This document shows positions 8,475 to 17,954 of a stretch of 64,000 nucleotides of DNA, piece by piece. The translations under genes and the position numbers were made by a program. Source of the DNA: CAYSWV01 sp964434865 (GTDB lineage Bacteria > Cyanobacteriota > Cyanobacteriia > Thermostichales > Thermostichaceae). The stretch lies in contig CAYSWV010000005.1 of assembly GCA_964434865.1 (NCBI GenBank), positions 62,001 to 126,000 on the forward strand. Reading direction: 5' to 3'. Each line of letters starts with the position of its first letter. Position 1 is the first letter of the stretch. The notes under the pieces are model-generated. The model worked only from the letters and a program-made list of their open reading frames with translations. It was not told the origin of the DNA and searched no databases.

Positions 8475-9764
8475 ATGTCAATAGAGTCAGAATTAACGAT
8501 TCAAACCGGGTTTCCATTACAACCTCGTACGTTTCGATTACCCCTCTACTTGGAATGGCTCCTACTGGGTGTGGTGTTACTCATGCAACTGCATCCCAGG
8601 CGATGGGTCAGGCTTTATCATGATCCTACCGAGATCTCTCTTATAGCTATTAGTCTTTCGCTCTTGCTGGGATTTACCTTATTGGGGTTACGGCTGCCCA
8701 TCAATCGTCTAGGCCCAAAACTTGCCTATATCTTGACGGGGTTTGGATTTATTGTCATTGCAGCTGTGATGATGAGAGGTTACTTTCGCCTAGAAGCCTA
8801 TCCTCTCCTACTTCTGGTCAACCTGATCCGATGTTGCCTCATTTTTCAACAAACGGGCCGGATCATGATGGCGTTGATGACTTTCAGTGTCTACTTAGTG
8901 CTAAGAGTTCTACAGCCTTTGCGACTCCCACCTGACCTTTTTCAGGGACCGAGGCCCTTTCGACCATCATTGGGCACTGAAGAGTTAAACACGATGTTGA
9001 TGACAGCCACTCTTCACTCTATTATTCTATTTGGATTGGCACTTGGTTTTTTAATGTTATTGATCAATGCTTGGTTGTCTGAACGTGATAGCCGATCTCA
9101 ACTAGCTTGGGCAAATCAACAGCTTAAAGCATATGCGTTAAAAATTGAAGCCCAGGCCACTTTACAAGAACGTAATCGGATTGCCCGAGAAATTCATGAT
9201 TCTCTAGGCCATTCCCTCTCGGCTCAGACTATCCAGCTCAATAACGCCTTACTCTATTTGGACTCTAATCAAACTAAGACACGTCAGTTTTTGACAGAGA
9301 GTCAACGGTTAGGCTTGAATGCACTACAGGATATTCGACAATCGATCCAAGCATTACGCTCTAATCCTCTACAGGGGCAGTCTCTAGAGTCTGCGGTCAC
9401 TCAATTAGTACATGAATTTGAACGAACTACGGGCTTGTCAACCTCTTGTCAAATCGAACTGGCTCGCCACCTATCTAGGGAATTAGAGGCAGCTGTTTAT
9501 CGAATTATTCAAGAAGGTCTCACCAATGCTCAACGCCACAGTGAAGCTCTAAGCATTAAGATCCAGTTACAATCAACAGCGAAGTTACTGTATGTTTTAG
9601 TTGAAGATGATGGCAAGGGCTTCGACACCGATCTCAATACGACTGGGTTTGGCTTACAAGGCATTCGCGAACGAGTGGAGGCCCTTTCAGGCCAGTTTTA
9701 TTTACAAAGTTCACCAGGATCAGGCTGTCGCTTTACGATTTACATTCCCCTACTACCCTTATGA
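8475..9764 (+). CDS. NarL-type membrane sensor histidine kinase
   Basis: A 429-residue kinase. Six hydrophobic segments fill the first 200 residues with almost no periplasmic loops, suggesting a membrane-embedded sensor. A short coiled coil (SQLAWANQQLKAYALKIEAQ) leads to a HisKA_3 dimerisation domain with the phosphoacceptor in ERNRIAREIHDSLGHSLS. A compact HATPase_c follows: EGLTNAQRHSEA (N box), EDDGKGFD, TGFGLQGIRERV and GSGCRFTIYIP. It overlaps the next gene by four bases (ATGA at 9761-9764), so it is translationally coupled to its response regulator. The stimulus cannot be read; membrane-perturbation (LiaS/DesK-like) sensing is one option by architecture. Confidence 0.92.
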   Translation: MSIESELTIQTGFPLQPRTFRLPLYLEWLLLGVVLLMQLHPRRWVRLYHDPTEISLIAISLSLLLGFTLLGLRLPINRLGPKLAYILTGFGFIVIAAVMMRGYFRLEAYPLLLLVNLIRCCLIFQQTGRIMMALMTFSVYLVLRVLQPLRLPPDLFQGPRPFRPSLGTEELNTMLMTATLHSIILFGLALGFLMLLINAWLSERDSRSQLAWANQQLKAYALKIEAQATLQERNRIAREIHDSLGHSLSAQTIQLNNALLYLDSNQTKTRQFLTESQRLGLNALQDIRQSIQALRSNPLQGQSLESAVTQLVHEFERTTGLSTSCQIELARHLSRELEAAVYRIIQEGLTNAQRHSEALSIKIQLQSTAKLLYVLVEDDGKGFDTDLNTTGFGLQGIRERVEALSGQFYLQSSPGSGCRFTIYIPLLPL

Positions 9765-10420
9765 TCCGCATTCTTATCGTTGATGATCAGCGCCTGATTC
9801 GTGAAGGGATTAGAAGCTTATTAACCCTCCAACCCGATTTTGAAGTTATCGGTGAAGCTGAAAATGGACAAATAGCTCTTGGGCAGGTCGAACAACTCCA
9901 CCCTGATCTGGTACTGATGGATGTACGCATGCCTATTATTGATGGGGTTGCAGCTACACGTGAGATCTGTCGGCGCTTTCCCACCGTTAAGGTCCTGATG
10001 CTCTCAACCTTTGACCAGGACGATTATGTCACCCAAGCCATGCATTATGGGGCTAAAGGCTACCTATTAAAAGATACACACCCTGAGATCCTGGCTTCTA
10101 CCATCCGCTCAGTCTACCAAGGACACACTCACCTAGGACCGGGCCTCTTTGAAAAAGTAATGGCTCAGTCTCAAGTCTCACAACCTAGTGATCCCCCTCC
10201 CATTGAACTGCCACCGGGTTGGTCAGACTTAACTGCTCGGGAAAAGGAGGTTCTGAAGCTATTGGCACAAGGATCTAGTAATCGGGAGATCGCCCAGTCA
10301 CTCTATATCTCTGAAAAAACCGTGAAAAATCATATCACTAATATTTTTAGTCGCTTACAATTACGAGATCGGGTCCAAGCCGCTTTAATGGCTACTACAT
10401 TTCTTGATTTTTTAGAATAA
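9761..10420 (+). CDS. NarL/LuxR-family response regulator
   Basis: A 219-residue partner of the kinase at 8475, with a start codon overlapping the kinase stop. The receiver domain (residues 1-120) has the acidic pair in VDDQR, the phosphoacceptor Asp in LVLMDVRMP, the Thr/Ser switch in MLSTFD and the Lys in YLLKD. A LuxR helix-turn-helix fills the C-terminus: LTAREKEVLKLLAQGSSNREIAQSLYIS, then EKTVKNHITNIFSRLQL. It is a DNA-binding transcription regulator. The target genes are not evident in the window. Confidence 0.95.
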   Translation: MIRILIVDDQRLIREGIRSLLTLQPDFEVIGEAENGQIALGQVEQLHPDLVLMDVRMPIIDGVAATREICRRFPTVKVLMLSTFDQDDYVTQAMHYGAKGYLLKDTHPEILASTIRSVYQGHTHLGPGLFEKVMAQSQVSQPSDPPPIELPPGWSDLTAREKEVLKLLAQGSSNREIAQSLYISEKTVKNHITNIFSRLQLRDRVQAALMATTFLDFLE

Positions 10421-10510
10421 CTTGTCGTTTATCTAAATAGCTGCTAGAGAAAATTGTCAGTTCGAATACTAGCATAACTGTCTCAGAACAGGTCTTGATA
10501 GGTTCATTCA

Positions 10511-11620
10511 TTATTTATCACCAGCATCCTCTTCAGTCACTTCAGTAGTCTCTGGGGGATTGAGGCTCATGATTAAGGTTGTACCAGTGTTATCTGTTTT
10601 ACCTACCCATAATTTTCCTCCATGGGCTTCCATAATCCTACGTGCAATAAATAGGCCTAATCCCGTTGATCGAGCAGTATAACGACGCCCTGCGATTTCA
10701 AAGGGCTCTGCGGTGTAGGGTCTGGATAGATCCTCAAGGGACGCTGGTAAACCAGGACCATCATCCTGAACCTGTAGCTCATCAGCAGATACCAAAATAG
10801 AAACCTGAGATTTGGCGTAGCGTAAAGCATTTTCAACTAGGTTATAGAGGGCTCGTTCAATCTCTAAACGATCAGCATAAGCCTGACCTTGACCTCGATG
10901 AAACAAGAGAATCCCTCGATCTTGAGCAATCGGTTGTAGGCGTGTCGCTAACCCCTGGGCTAGGGCACCTAAGTTACATTGAGCACAATGGAGATTAATC
11001 TCATCTTGTTCAAATCGGTGCACTTCAACCATTTTTTTGACCAGCTCTAAGATCCGCTCATCCTCTTGAAGTAATTGCGAAATAATTTCATTTTGGAGAT
11101 CTCTAGAGACGTTGGTGTTGGTTTTTAAAGCTGTTAAGAGATGATGAAAAGCAATCAAGGGTGTCTTTAAATCATGCATTAAGGTTGCAGTGAAAGCAGC
11201 TCGTCGGTCTTGTTCTAATTGTACCTGATGGAGAAGTCGGCTGACGGTACCTCTTAAAATCAAAGCTTCTTCTGGATCTTGAGGCCTCACTGTTAAAATC
11301 CAGCTATCGTCTTGGCTCATAGCTGCTTCAAGGTGGCTTAATTCTTTAGCTAAGACAGTCAGAGGTTGCAATAAAATTTTTGCGGATACATAGCCCACAG
11401 CAGCTGATAAAATACCTACGATTGGGATCCAAGCAAACACCCCAAAAAACAGGATCAGAGGAAGTTCTTCACGCTCAGGATAAAGAAGATAAGTGCCTAG
11501 TACAACAACAACATTGGGTAGAAACGATAAACTAGCAATTAGTAGAGCCACTTGACCCTTTAAACTACGCGTAAATCGTAACTTGATCAGCTGATAAGTC
11601 CGCTGCCATCCTTTAAGCAT
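10511..11620 (-). CDS. Two-helix sensor histidine kinase
   Basis: A 369-residue orthodox kinase. Two membrane helices (about residues 22-46 and 54-84) with a very short periplasmic loop are followed by a HAMP-like linker, then HisKA with the phosphoacceptor in LMHDLKTPLIAF. The catalytic domain follows: LYNLVENALRYAK, VQDDGPGLP and STGLGLFIARRIMEAHGG. It is convergent with the NarL pair and has no response regulator next to it, so it is an orphan within the window. Its loop is too small for a classic ligand domain, so it may sense the membrane or a partner protein. Its genuine start at ATG 11620 follows the start of a hydrophilic, basic N-terminus. Confidence 0.9.
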   Translation of the reverse strand: MLKGWQRTYQLIKLRFTRSLKGQVALLIASLSFLPNVVVVLGTYLLYPEREELPLILFFGVFAWIPIVGILSAAVGYVSAKILLQPLTVLAKELSHLEAAMSQDDSWILTVRPQDPEEALILRGTVSRLLHQVQLEQDRRAAFTATLMHDLKTPLIAFHHLLTALKTNTNVSRDLQNEIISQLLQEDERILELVKKMVEVHRFEQDEINLHCAQCNLGALAQGLATRLQPIAQDRGILLFHRGQGQAYADRLEIERALYNLVENALRYAKSQVSILVSADELQVQDDGPGLPASLEDLSRPYTAEPFEIAGRRYTARSTGLGLFIARRIMEAHGGKLWVGKTDNTGTTLIMSLNPPETTEVTEEDAGDK

Positions 11621-11753
11621 TATGATTCATGAGATCTATAATTAGAGCTGTGCTGATGAAAAGCACTGACTTAAACTACCCACTTAAGTGATGAGTGTTG
11701 CAGATCTTGAGAATGTCGTCAAGTTATGAGAGTCTAACTGAAATTCAAGGTAG

Positions 11754-12410
11754 CTATTGGCCAGCTTCAGTCAATGTTTCAAAAGATAGATCACTGACCG
11801 GATACTGATTCCAATCTGGACTATCGTAATGCCACCACTCACTAGATAACACTTGAAATCCAGCTTGGGTCATAGCCTGATCTAGAATTTGAAAATGCTG
11901 CTGGGCTTCAGGATCCCACTGTGCATGACGATAAGGAGAAGCTAATGGGGAAAAATCATCGAAATCCGTTGGCAGGGCTAAGGACTCGCCGTCTGAAGTT
12001 GCTAGCGTAACATCAACAGCAGCCCCACGGTTATGACGAGATCCGTAAGTAGGATTGGCCACATAGCGAGCATCAGGCACAAGCTGCCACATTTGTCGTT
12101 GAACCGATAGGGGCCGGTAACAATCCCAAAGTTTGAGACTGTAGCCCTGATCAGTTAGGGCCGTTTGAGCGTGTTGCAATCGTTCAGCGACAGATTGCCG
12201 TAGCCAACACACTGGCTCAGGATAGACAGAGGCCTGGAAAAGATTTCGCTCGGAAGCATAGCGCAGATCCAGGTGAATCGAGGTATCCAGCTGATCAATA
12301 CGGACCCACTGGGATTGAGCAGTCGTGGTCTGATGCCCAAATAGCCAAGCCATAGAGACACTTAGACCTAGTAGGAGTAGCAGTAAATATCGCCTGATTG
12401 GGTTCAGCAT
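11754..12410 (-). CDS. vanX: VanX-type D-alanyl-D-alanine dipeptidase, exported
   Basis: A 218-residue protein. ATG 12410 is chosen because it begins right at a signal sequence (basic MLNPIRR, then LLLLLLGLSVSMAWLF) and avoids overlap with the upstream gene; there is no clear ribosome site. The mature part has the VanX/DdpX zinc motifs: SRHNRGAAVDVTL (first His and Asp ligands) and SEWWHYD (catalytic Glu and second His), plus YRPLSVQ. These enzymes cleave D-Ala-D-Ala. An exported copy points to recycling of cell-wall peptides in the periplasm rather than vancomycin resistance, and no VanH/VanA partner is present. It follows the CPBP protease gene by about 22 bases. Confidence 0.88.
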   Translation of the reverse strand: MLNPIRRYLLLLLLGLSVSMAWLFGHQTTTAQSQWVRIDQLDTSIHLDLRYASERNLFQASVYPEPVCWLRQSVAERLQHAQTALTDQGYSLKLWDCYRPLSVQRQMWQLVPDARYVANPTYGSRHNRGAAVDVTLATSDGESLALPTDFDDFSPLASPYRHAQWDPEAQQHFQILDQAMTQAGFQVLSSEWWHYDSPDWNQYPVSDLSFETLTEAGQ

Positions 12411-12432
12411 GGCCACGTTGAAGATAGAGAGC

Positions 12433-13029
12433 TTAAGTTGAACGGTTTGATGGATCCACAGACTTGATCTTGGTGTACTTCCAGACTCCACCGGCCACCA
12501 TGTTCGTGATCACATGCGCCACAATCGGCACGGCTAGGTTTTGGGTTAAGAGCAGCCCAACTGCCATCATCAGACCGATCAAGCTCGCCCAAACCCCATA
12601 GGGCCAAAATCTTAGATCCAGTAAATGCAAGACACCAAACACAACACTAGTCAGGATCACCATGCCTATGGATGTCCCTAGTGCACTCAAAGCCACACCC
12701 CGAAACAGGATCTCTTCACTAAAGCCTGGCAATACCCCTAATAGGACTAGATCAACCCAAGCTAATGGGGTAATCACGATTGTCATGTAAGCTTCAGCCA
12801 CTTGCCGATACCGGGGCCAACTCTGATAGATCAGACTACTACATAAAGTCACAACCAGAGCCAACATCAAGCCTTGGACAAAGGTGGTGGGGGTCCATAC
12901 TAGGGTCATGAGATTAACTGATCCGATCCACATCCAGGCTCTAGCCACTAGCAATAAGCTAGAAGAGGTCAACATCATAGCTATCAATACTTGTGATCGT
13001 GAGAGCGGTCTATAGTCAATCTGAGTCAC
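12433..13029 (-). CDS. CPBP (CAAX/Abi-type) intramembrane metalloprotease
   Basis: A 198-residue polytopic membrane protein. The CPBP signatures are complete: SEEILFRG (motif 1, EExxxR), FGVLH (motif 2, FxxxH) and HVITN (motif 3, HxxxN), spread over the last three helices. Relatives are CAAX prenyl proteases and bacterial immunity or regulatory proteases; the substrate is unknown. A TTG at 13044 also opens the frame, but GTG 13029 follows AGGA by seven bases and is preferred. It is probably co-transcribed with the VanX-type gene downstream, which suggests an envelope role. Confidence 0.87.
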   Translation of the reverse strand: MTQIDYRPLSRSQVLIAMMLTSSSLLLVARAWMWIGSVNLMTLVWTPTTFVQGLMLALVVTLCSSLIYQSWPRYRQVAEAYMTIVITPLAWVDLVLLGVLPGFSEEILFRGVALSALGTSIGMVILTSVVFGVLHLLDLRFWPYGVWASLIGLMMAVGLLLTQNLAVPIVAHVITNMVAGGVWKYTKIKSVDPSNRST

Positions 13030-13097
13030 GTTGAGATCCTGCAAACAAGGAATAAGCCGTACCGATCATAATGAATAAACTACAGAGCTAAGCAGAT

Positions 13098-14390
13098 ATG
13101 ATGCAACCTTTTCAATCTCGTTCCTGGCAGGATTTCCTGGATTCTTTAGGCCGATTTGGAGTCAAGCTAGGCCTAGAGCGTATGCAAGCCTTACTCTCTG
13201 ATCTAGGGCAGCCCCAACGCAATATTCCTGTGATCCACGTAGCAGGGACCAATGGGAAAGGATCGGTTTGCGCGCTTGTGAGTCATGGTCTGGCAGCAGC
13301 TGGATATCGGGTGGGTCGGTACACCTCCCCCCATTTAGTCAGTTGGCGAGAGCGTTTCTGGATTAATGGAAATCTTATCTCTGAGGCTGAATGGATCTTA
13401 ATTTTGGGACAGTTAGCTCAACTGATAGACACCTACCCGACTCAGCAGGAACGCCCGACCCAATTTGAAGTGGTGACAGCTGCTGCTTGGCTCTACTTTC
13501 AACGCCACCAGGTAGATTGTGTGGTTTTAGAAGTGGGATTGGGTGGACGGCTCGATGCAACCAATGTAGGTATTGATCCTCGGGTTACTGTTATTACCTC
13601 TATCGGCTGGGATCACTGGCAACGCTTAGGGTCAACCTTAGGCCAGATCGCCTTTGAAAAAATGGGGATTTGTAAACCTGGAGTTCCTTTAATAACAGGA
13701 CCTCAACCTGACGAGGTTTTTGAAGTAATTCAGTCGATCACTCAACAGCGACAGGCTCCTTTGATTCAGGTTCAACCGGCTCAACGGGTGTCACCTGAGG
13801 CCATACTTTGGCAAGATCAACAATGGCCGTTGTTACTGCAGGGAGAGGTACAGTTGCTTAATGCCGCGTTAGCTTTAACGGCACTGCAACAATTGCAACT
13901 TCAAGGCTGGATGCTTTCGGATGAGGCTCTCTCGAGAGGGCTTCAAGCAACCCAGTGGCCGGGACGACTCCAAAAACTCAGCATTAAAGATCGGACCTTA
14001 ATCATTGATGGGGCCCATAACCAGCCGGCAGCAGCAGCACTCCGTCACTATGTTGAGACTCAACTTCAGGATGATCCAACAGTAACATGGTCGATTGGCA
14101 TTTTAACGACCAAAGATGTGACGGGGATTTTGAAAGCATTACTCAGACCTGGTGATCAGGTTTACACGTTGCCTGTATCCGATCATGCTGGAATGGATCC
14201 AGTGCAGTTGATGGAATTAGCTACACAGATTCAGCCTGATCTGGCCTTAGTGCAAGCCTTCGAAACTACCCAGGACTGGTACACTCACTGGTTGCAGACT
14301 AATCATACTAGTACTCAAGTCTTATGTGGATCACTCTACTTAATGGGCCAAGTGTTACAGAATTGCTTGCAATGGGAGGCAGCTTACTAG
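13098..14390 (+). CDS. folC: Bifunctional folylpolyglutamate synthase / dihydrofolate synthase
   Basis: A 430-residue Mur-ligase-family enzyme that adds glutamate to dihydropteroate and to folates using ATP. Seen: the P-loop VAGTNGKGSVCAL near residue 50, the TSPHL segment after it, VVLEVGLGGRLDATN, TSIGWDHWQRLG, the hinge FEKMGICKPGVPLITGP, and the C-terminal domain motif IIDGAHNQPAAAAL. Its length is normal. Two consecutive ATGs (13098 and 13101) can start it. It is divergent from the CPBP gene, and its 3' end faces the DUF697 GTPase gene. Confidence 0.95.
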   Translation: MMQPFQSRSWQDFLDSLGRFGVKLGLERMQALLSDLGQPQRNIPVIHVAGTNGKGSVCALVSHGLAAAGYRVGRYTSPHLVSWRERFWINGNLISEAEWILILGQLAQLIDTYPTQQERPTQFEVVTAAAWLYFQRHQVDCVVLEVGLGGRLDATNVGIDPRVTVITSIGWDHWQRLGSTLGQIAFEKMGICKPGVPLITGPQPDEVFEVIQSITQQRQAPLIQVQPAQRVSPEAILWQDQQWPLLLQGEVQLLNAALALTALQQLQLQGWMLSDEALSRGLQATQWPGRLQKLSIKDRTLIIDGAHNQPAAAALRHYVETQLQDDPTVTWSIGILTTKDVTGILKALLRPGDQVYTLPVSDHAGMDPVQLMELATQIQPDLALVQAFETTQDWYTHWLQTNHTSTQVLCGSLYLMGQVLQNCLQWEAAY

Positions 14391-14461
14391 AGTCTAGTCC
14401 CTATTCGGTCCAGTCATACCAGGATCTAACAGCCGGTCAGATAGGGTTCAAAGTCTGGCAG

Positions 14462-16057
14462 TTAGGCCGAGCGCCGATTAGCTAGTTCTAGATCAGAGGT
14501 GTCTGCAGGTGTTTGAGAGGTTGCTTTAGAGTGGGTGTTTGATCGGAGTAAATGGGGTAACACTTTGAAAGCTTGCTGCCCAAATTGGACTAAAAAGTCT
14601 TGAGGTTGATATTGTTGAAATTGCTCCTCAACGTGAACGGTAAGATGCACCTCATCCCAGGGATCATTCGATTTAAGCCAGTCAATATAGCTTAATCCTG
14701 CAATCCTTGTTAAATAGGCTGCACTGGCGGCTTGTAAGGGTAATCCGACTAAAGCTAGAGGGCTGGCCTTTAATACCGAGCCAAGTGCTTGGGTGGCTAA
14801 TTCAACACCGCCTAATTTCACGATGAGCTTAGTTAAGGACTGGGCTACATCTTTGGCATGATTCAAACTAATCTGCCGTTCAAAAATGTCATGAAGGGAT
14901 CCAATCATTCGAGCATTGATAGCCACTGCCGCTACCAGATCAACAGCGGGCAAAGGGGTAACGGCTACAGCTGCCGCGGTGGCCCACTGCATGTGTTCAA
15001 CAAGCTGCTGAGCTTTATATTCTCGTTCTTGCTGTCGGATTTCATGAGCTGTAGCTGCAAGAGTTTGCGCTTTAAGTAGGGCATTAGCTAATCTCAAGTG
15101 ATGGCCATCTTGGATAAGGATGGAAGCAACTTGGGCCACTAGGGCAGCGGTATCGGGAGCTTGATCTTCAAAGCTAATCTCCACAGAGCTATCAGTATAA
15201 ATATGCTTGACTTTTAACGGCTGAGGATCAGCAGCAATAGCAACAATATGATCGGTTGGAATGACATGGGACACTCGCTCTTGAACCCGATTGAGAATAG
15301 CCGTCACATCTTCCGGAAGGATTTGATCAATTTTATTAAGGGCAATGATAGCTCGCTTACCTAATTGTGCCAGCTCGAGCAACTCCTCATATTCAGTAGC
15401 TAGCAAATCACCCGACACTACAAAAATCAGTAGATCAGCAGCTTTAGCTAGAGCCTTAGCTTCCGCTTCACCCACACCACTGATGGTATTTAAACCTGGT
15501 GTATCGGTGAGTTGAATTGATCCAGATAGCCCTTCAATAGTATAGGTATAGGCCGATCCAGTTTGAGTTGTTCCAAACGTAGCGGCTGTTTCCCCAACCC
15601 ATTGCCCTAATAAAGCATTAATCAGGGATGTCTTACCGGCTGAGCTCGTACCAAAGATCACCAAGTGAAATCCTTCGTCTTTGAGTTCCGTTTTAATGTC
15701 TTGAACTTGGGCACTTAATGCCTGTCGCTGGATCTGATCTTGGAGCTGGGCAATTAACTGATCCGTAGACTGCAAGCTTGTTTCAACCTGTGTAGGTGTC
15801 ACCTGTTCAGGCGCAACTGCTGTGGGAGGTAACTCGGAGGATTGCCCCTGACCTCGTTGTCGTAACCAATACCAACCTACCCCCAGGATGCCAGCCGTGC
15901 CCATTAAGATCAAAATATCGAGCCCGGCTGCTAATTCAGCTGAGATGGGGGCCACTGCTATATGGAAGCTGGCAAGCCCCTGCAAATATTGACCCACGAC
16001 GATTAAGCTTCCAACAATCCACAGACTGAGGCTGATTGAACGGGGAAGGCTAGGCAT
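14462..16057 (-). CDS. Membrane-anchored GTPase with DUF697 (YcjF-type) C-terminal domain
   Basis: A 531-residue protein. Two N-terminal membrane helices (about 9-30 and 40-64) are followed by a linker, then a TrmE/Era-like G domain: GTSSAGKTSLINALLG (G1), a Thr-rich switch I (TFGTTQTGS), DTPGL (G3) and NKID (G4). From about residue 335 a coiled segment leads into DUF697, with a hydrophobic hairpin (WATAAAVAVTPLPAVDLVAAVAI written in two halves: WATAAAVAV and TPLPAVDLVAAVA). Cyanobacteria keep two or three such GTPases. A role in membrane organisation is assumed from the architecture, not shown. Confidence 0.9.
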   Translation of the reverse strand: MPSLPRSISLSLWIVGSLIVVGQYLQGLASFHIAVAPISAELAAGLDILILMGTAGILGVGWYWLRQRGQGQSSELPPTAVAPEQVTPTQVETSLQSTDQLIAQLQDQIQRQALSAQVQDIKTELKDEGFHLVIFGTSSAGKTSLINALLGQWVGETAATFGTTQTGSAYTYTIEGLSGSIQLTDTPGLNTISGVGEAEAKALAKAADLLIFVVSGDLLATEYEELLELAQLGKRAIIALNKIDQILPEDVTAILNRVQERVSHVIPTDHIVAIAADPQPLKVKHIYTDSSVEISFEDQAPDTAALVAQVASILIQDGHHLRLANALLKAQTLAATAHEIRQQEREYKAQQLVEHMQWATAAAVAVTPLPAVDLVAAVAINARMIGSLHDIFERQISLNHAKDVAQSLTKLIVKLGGVELATQALGSVLKASPLALVGLPLQAASAAYLTRIAGLSYIDWLKSNDPWDEVHLTVHVEEQFQQYQPQDFLVQFGQQAFKVLPHLLRSNTHSKATSQTPADTSDLELANRRSA

Positions 16058-16299
16058 TGTTGGTTCCTACACACTACTATAGTCATAGTCCAGCATAGGC
16101 GATCTATCCTCGTTCTGAACTCCTAGAGATGGCTGAGAGCTGTTGATCGAGCTTTAGATTGAGGTCAGGGTGTGAATCTCAGTTTTGTCAGTGTTCCAAT
16201 GGTTGTAGCCATCAACGACCATAAGCTCAATTTTGATCAACTCTGGTGCTAAACTGTTTTTGAAGCTTACATAAACACAGTGTTGAAGGAGTGGTCACC

Positions 16300-16797
16300 A
16301 TGTCCTACAAGCAAATGGAAATGGCTCAATTTATTCGATTTGATGGCGATCAGTCTCTAGAATCAACCAATCAGCTCTCATCAGAAAATGGAGTTCCTCT
16401 AGCTGTATTTCAGCATGCCATTGCGGTCAGCCTAAATGGATTTGCATGGCTGAGTGAAACATCACCTGATTTGAAAATTGAAAAATTTCGAGCTACTCCG
16501 GGTTGTTTAATCACAATCATCAAGGCTCGGCCTCACACGTGGGAAACTATATGGGTCGATCTAGCTCTAAAAATTGGCAATGAAGTGTCTCGTAGTTGGA
16601 GCCTGACTGAGGTTCATGAGTGGTTTGAAGGCTATTATTTTGCCAATGCCGATCAAGAGTTACTGTTTAAAGCTAGAGTAATGGGCGATATCAGTCTGTT
16701 TCAAGCCGCCACTCAAGGGTATGCCATTATCGGTATGGGTGACAGCAAATGGTTACTAGAAGCCCCCTACCTAGCCAGAGTTAGAGGTAAGGCCTAG
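16300..16797 (+). CDS. Small soluble protein of unknown function
   Basis: A 165-residue protein; ATG 16300 lies eight bases after AGGAG. Not recognised. It has no signal peptide or membrane segment. The sequence is a mixed alpha/beta pattern rich in aromatic residues (FAWLSETSP, HTWETIWVDLALKIG, VHEWFEGYYFANADQEL), ending in GYAIIGMGDSKWLLEAPYLARV. The Glu/Trp-rich centre could bind a ligand, but no motif supports a specific function. It is monocistronic, convergent with the DUF2358 gene. Confidence 0.65.
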   Translation: MSYKQMEMAQFIRFDGDQSLESTNQLSSENGVPLAVFQHAIAVSLNGFAWLSETSPDLKIEKFRATPGCLITIIKARPHTWETIWVDLALKIGNEVSRSWSLTEVHEWFEGYYFANADQELLFKARVMGDISLFQAATQGYAIIGMGDSKWLLEAPYLARVRGKA

Positions 16798-16833
16798 CTG
16801 CAACAATGGCAGTCTCGAGCTGCTAACTTCACA

Positions 16834-17277
16834 TTAACTATTTGAGGCTACCCGAAAAAACTGTTTCAAAATTTCCATGGGCGATCGATCCCAGGTGTCA
16901 ATATGCTCATAGATAAGGCCCTGCTCATTGAGTTTGTAAGTTGAGTAGCCATTGAAAAGAATCTGAGTTTTCCAGGGAACTCGAAGCCGACCTTTCACCG
17001 TCCAATCCGCTTGAATGATCTCTGGAGAAATGGAAACTACCCTGTGCAGGTCAAAGGTTAAATGGCTGAAGAACCAAAATCCATGAAATCGCAGCGTCCA
17101 GAAAATGATCCGATAGTTAAACTTGCCTCGAAAGCTATTGACAGGATCTTTAAATAAAATGTCAGATGTATAGAAGGAGTACGAGATATCTTTCTGAAAC
17201 AGAGTAGGCAACTCCAGCTGGAGAGTTTGAATAATCTGCTCTGGATTGAAGACTGTGGGCAGTGTTGATGAGTCCAT
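16834..17277 (-). CDS. DUF2358 (NTF2-like) protein
   Basis: A 147-residue protein. The start ATG 17277 lies five bases past the stop of the redoxin gene and eight bases after a CAGG, so it replaces longer in-frame starts. It shows the DUF2358 pattern almost end to end: LPTLFQKDISYSFYT, DPVNSFRG, FWTLRFHGFWFF, DWTVKGRLRVPWK, FNGYSTYKLN and HIDTWDRSP. The family is widespread in cyanobacteria and plant plastids, with an NTF2-like cone fold and unknown ligand. The tight coupling to a peroxiredoxin-like gene hints at a redox-related role; this is inference. Confidence 0.85.
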   Translation of the reverse strand: MDSSTLPTVFNPEQIIQTLQLELPTLFQKDISYSFYTSDILFKDPVNSFRGKFNYRIIFWTLRFHGFWFFSHLTFDLHRVVSISPEIIQADWTVKGRLRVPWKTQILFNGYSTYKLNEQGLIYEHIDTWDRSPMEILKQFFRVASNS

Positions 17278-17281
17278 ATGA

Positions 17282-17833
17282 TTAACCTGGTGTAGAGTTG
17301 AGCTGATCAAGTTGATGGCAGATGGTGTCTGGAGATGCATTCGTGTCTATAAAAGTGAACAAATGGTGATATCTAATGCGCCCTTGTTGGTCAATGATGA
17401 ATTGAGCCGGTAATGGTGCGCCTAGAGCCTGTCCCACGTCATAACGTCGAAAAACTTCACAGGCTGGATCAAATAAAAAGGGATACGGCAACTCTAGATC
17501 TTCAACAACTCGTTGACTTTGAAGCGGATCGGTACTGCTGATCATTAGGAGTTCTGCCCCTTTCGCTTTGATCTGGGGATACTGCGTTTTGAGATCTGTG
17601 ATGTGGGGATAGCAAAATGGACAAAACAGCGATTCCGTAAAAATGCGAGTAAAGGCCAATACAAGGGGTTGCTGTTGCCAATACGTTGAGAGCTGGACCG
17701 GATCGCCTCCCACTTGAGGCAAGCAAAAGTCTGGCGCCATATCCCCAACCTGAGGCGGGCGAAAAGCGGGTAAAGGCAGAAAATTTTTAGCAAAGCGTTG
17801 GTTAAACAGTCCGGTTATAGGGGTATTAGTCAC
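17282..17833 (-). CDS. AhpC/TSA-type peroxiredoxin-like protein
   Basis: A 183-residue thioredoxin-fold protein starting at GTG 17833, six bases after AGGAG. The domain begins at VGDMAPDFCLPQVGG, and the active-site region is FTESLFCPFCYPH, a CxxC pair where typical peroxiredoxins have a single peroxidatic Cys (T-x-x-C). LLMISSTDP, LPYPFLFDP and QFIIDQQGRIRYHH complete the fold. A CPFC motif means it may act as a dithiol oxidoreductase or a 1-Cys/2-Cys peroxidase. No signal peptide is present. It is in an operon with the DUF2358 gene downstream. Confidence 0.85.
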   Translation of the reverse strand: MTNTPITGLFNQRFAKNFLPLPAFRPPQVGDMAPDFCLPQVGGDPVQLSTYWQQQPLVLAFTRIFTESLFCPFCYPHITDLKTQYPQIKAKGAELLMISSTDPLQSQRVVEDLELPYPFLFDPACEVFRRYDVGQALGAPLPAQFIIDQQGRIRYHHLFTFIDTNASPDTICHQLDQLNSTPG

Positions 17834-17954
17834 TGGAAACTCCTAAGACATACTCTGTGGCGATCTGGACCTGCTAATCAATCAGAAGTACATCTATCTT
17901 AACTTAGCTACTTTCCGCTGTTTCTCATTGACTACAGCCCCAGGTTCTCAAGAG

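Noticed and set aside
10421..10510. TGCTAG...CTAGCA inverted repeat between convergent two-component genes
   Set aside because: The loop is about 20 bases and there is no T run, so it is a poor terminator.
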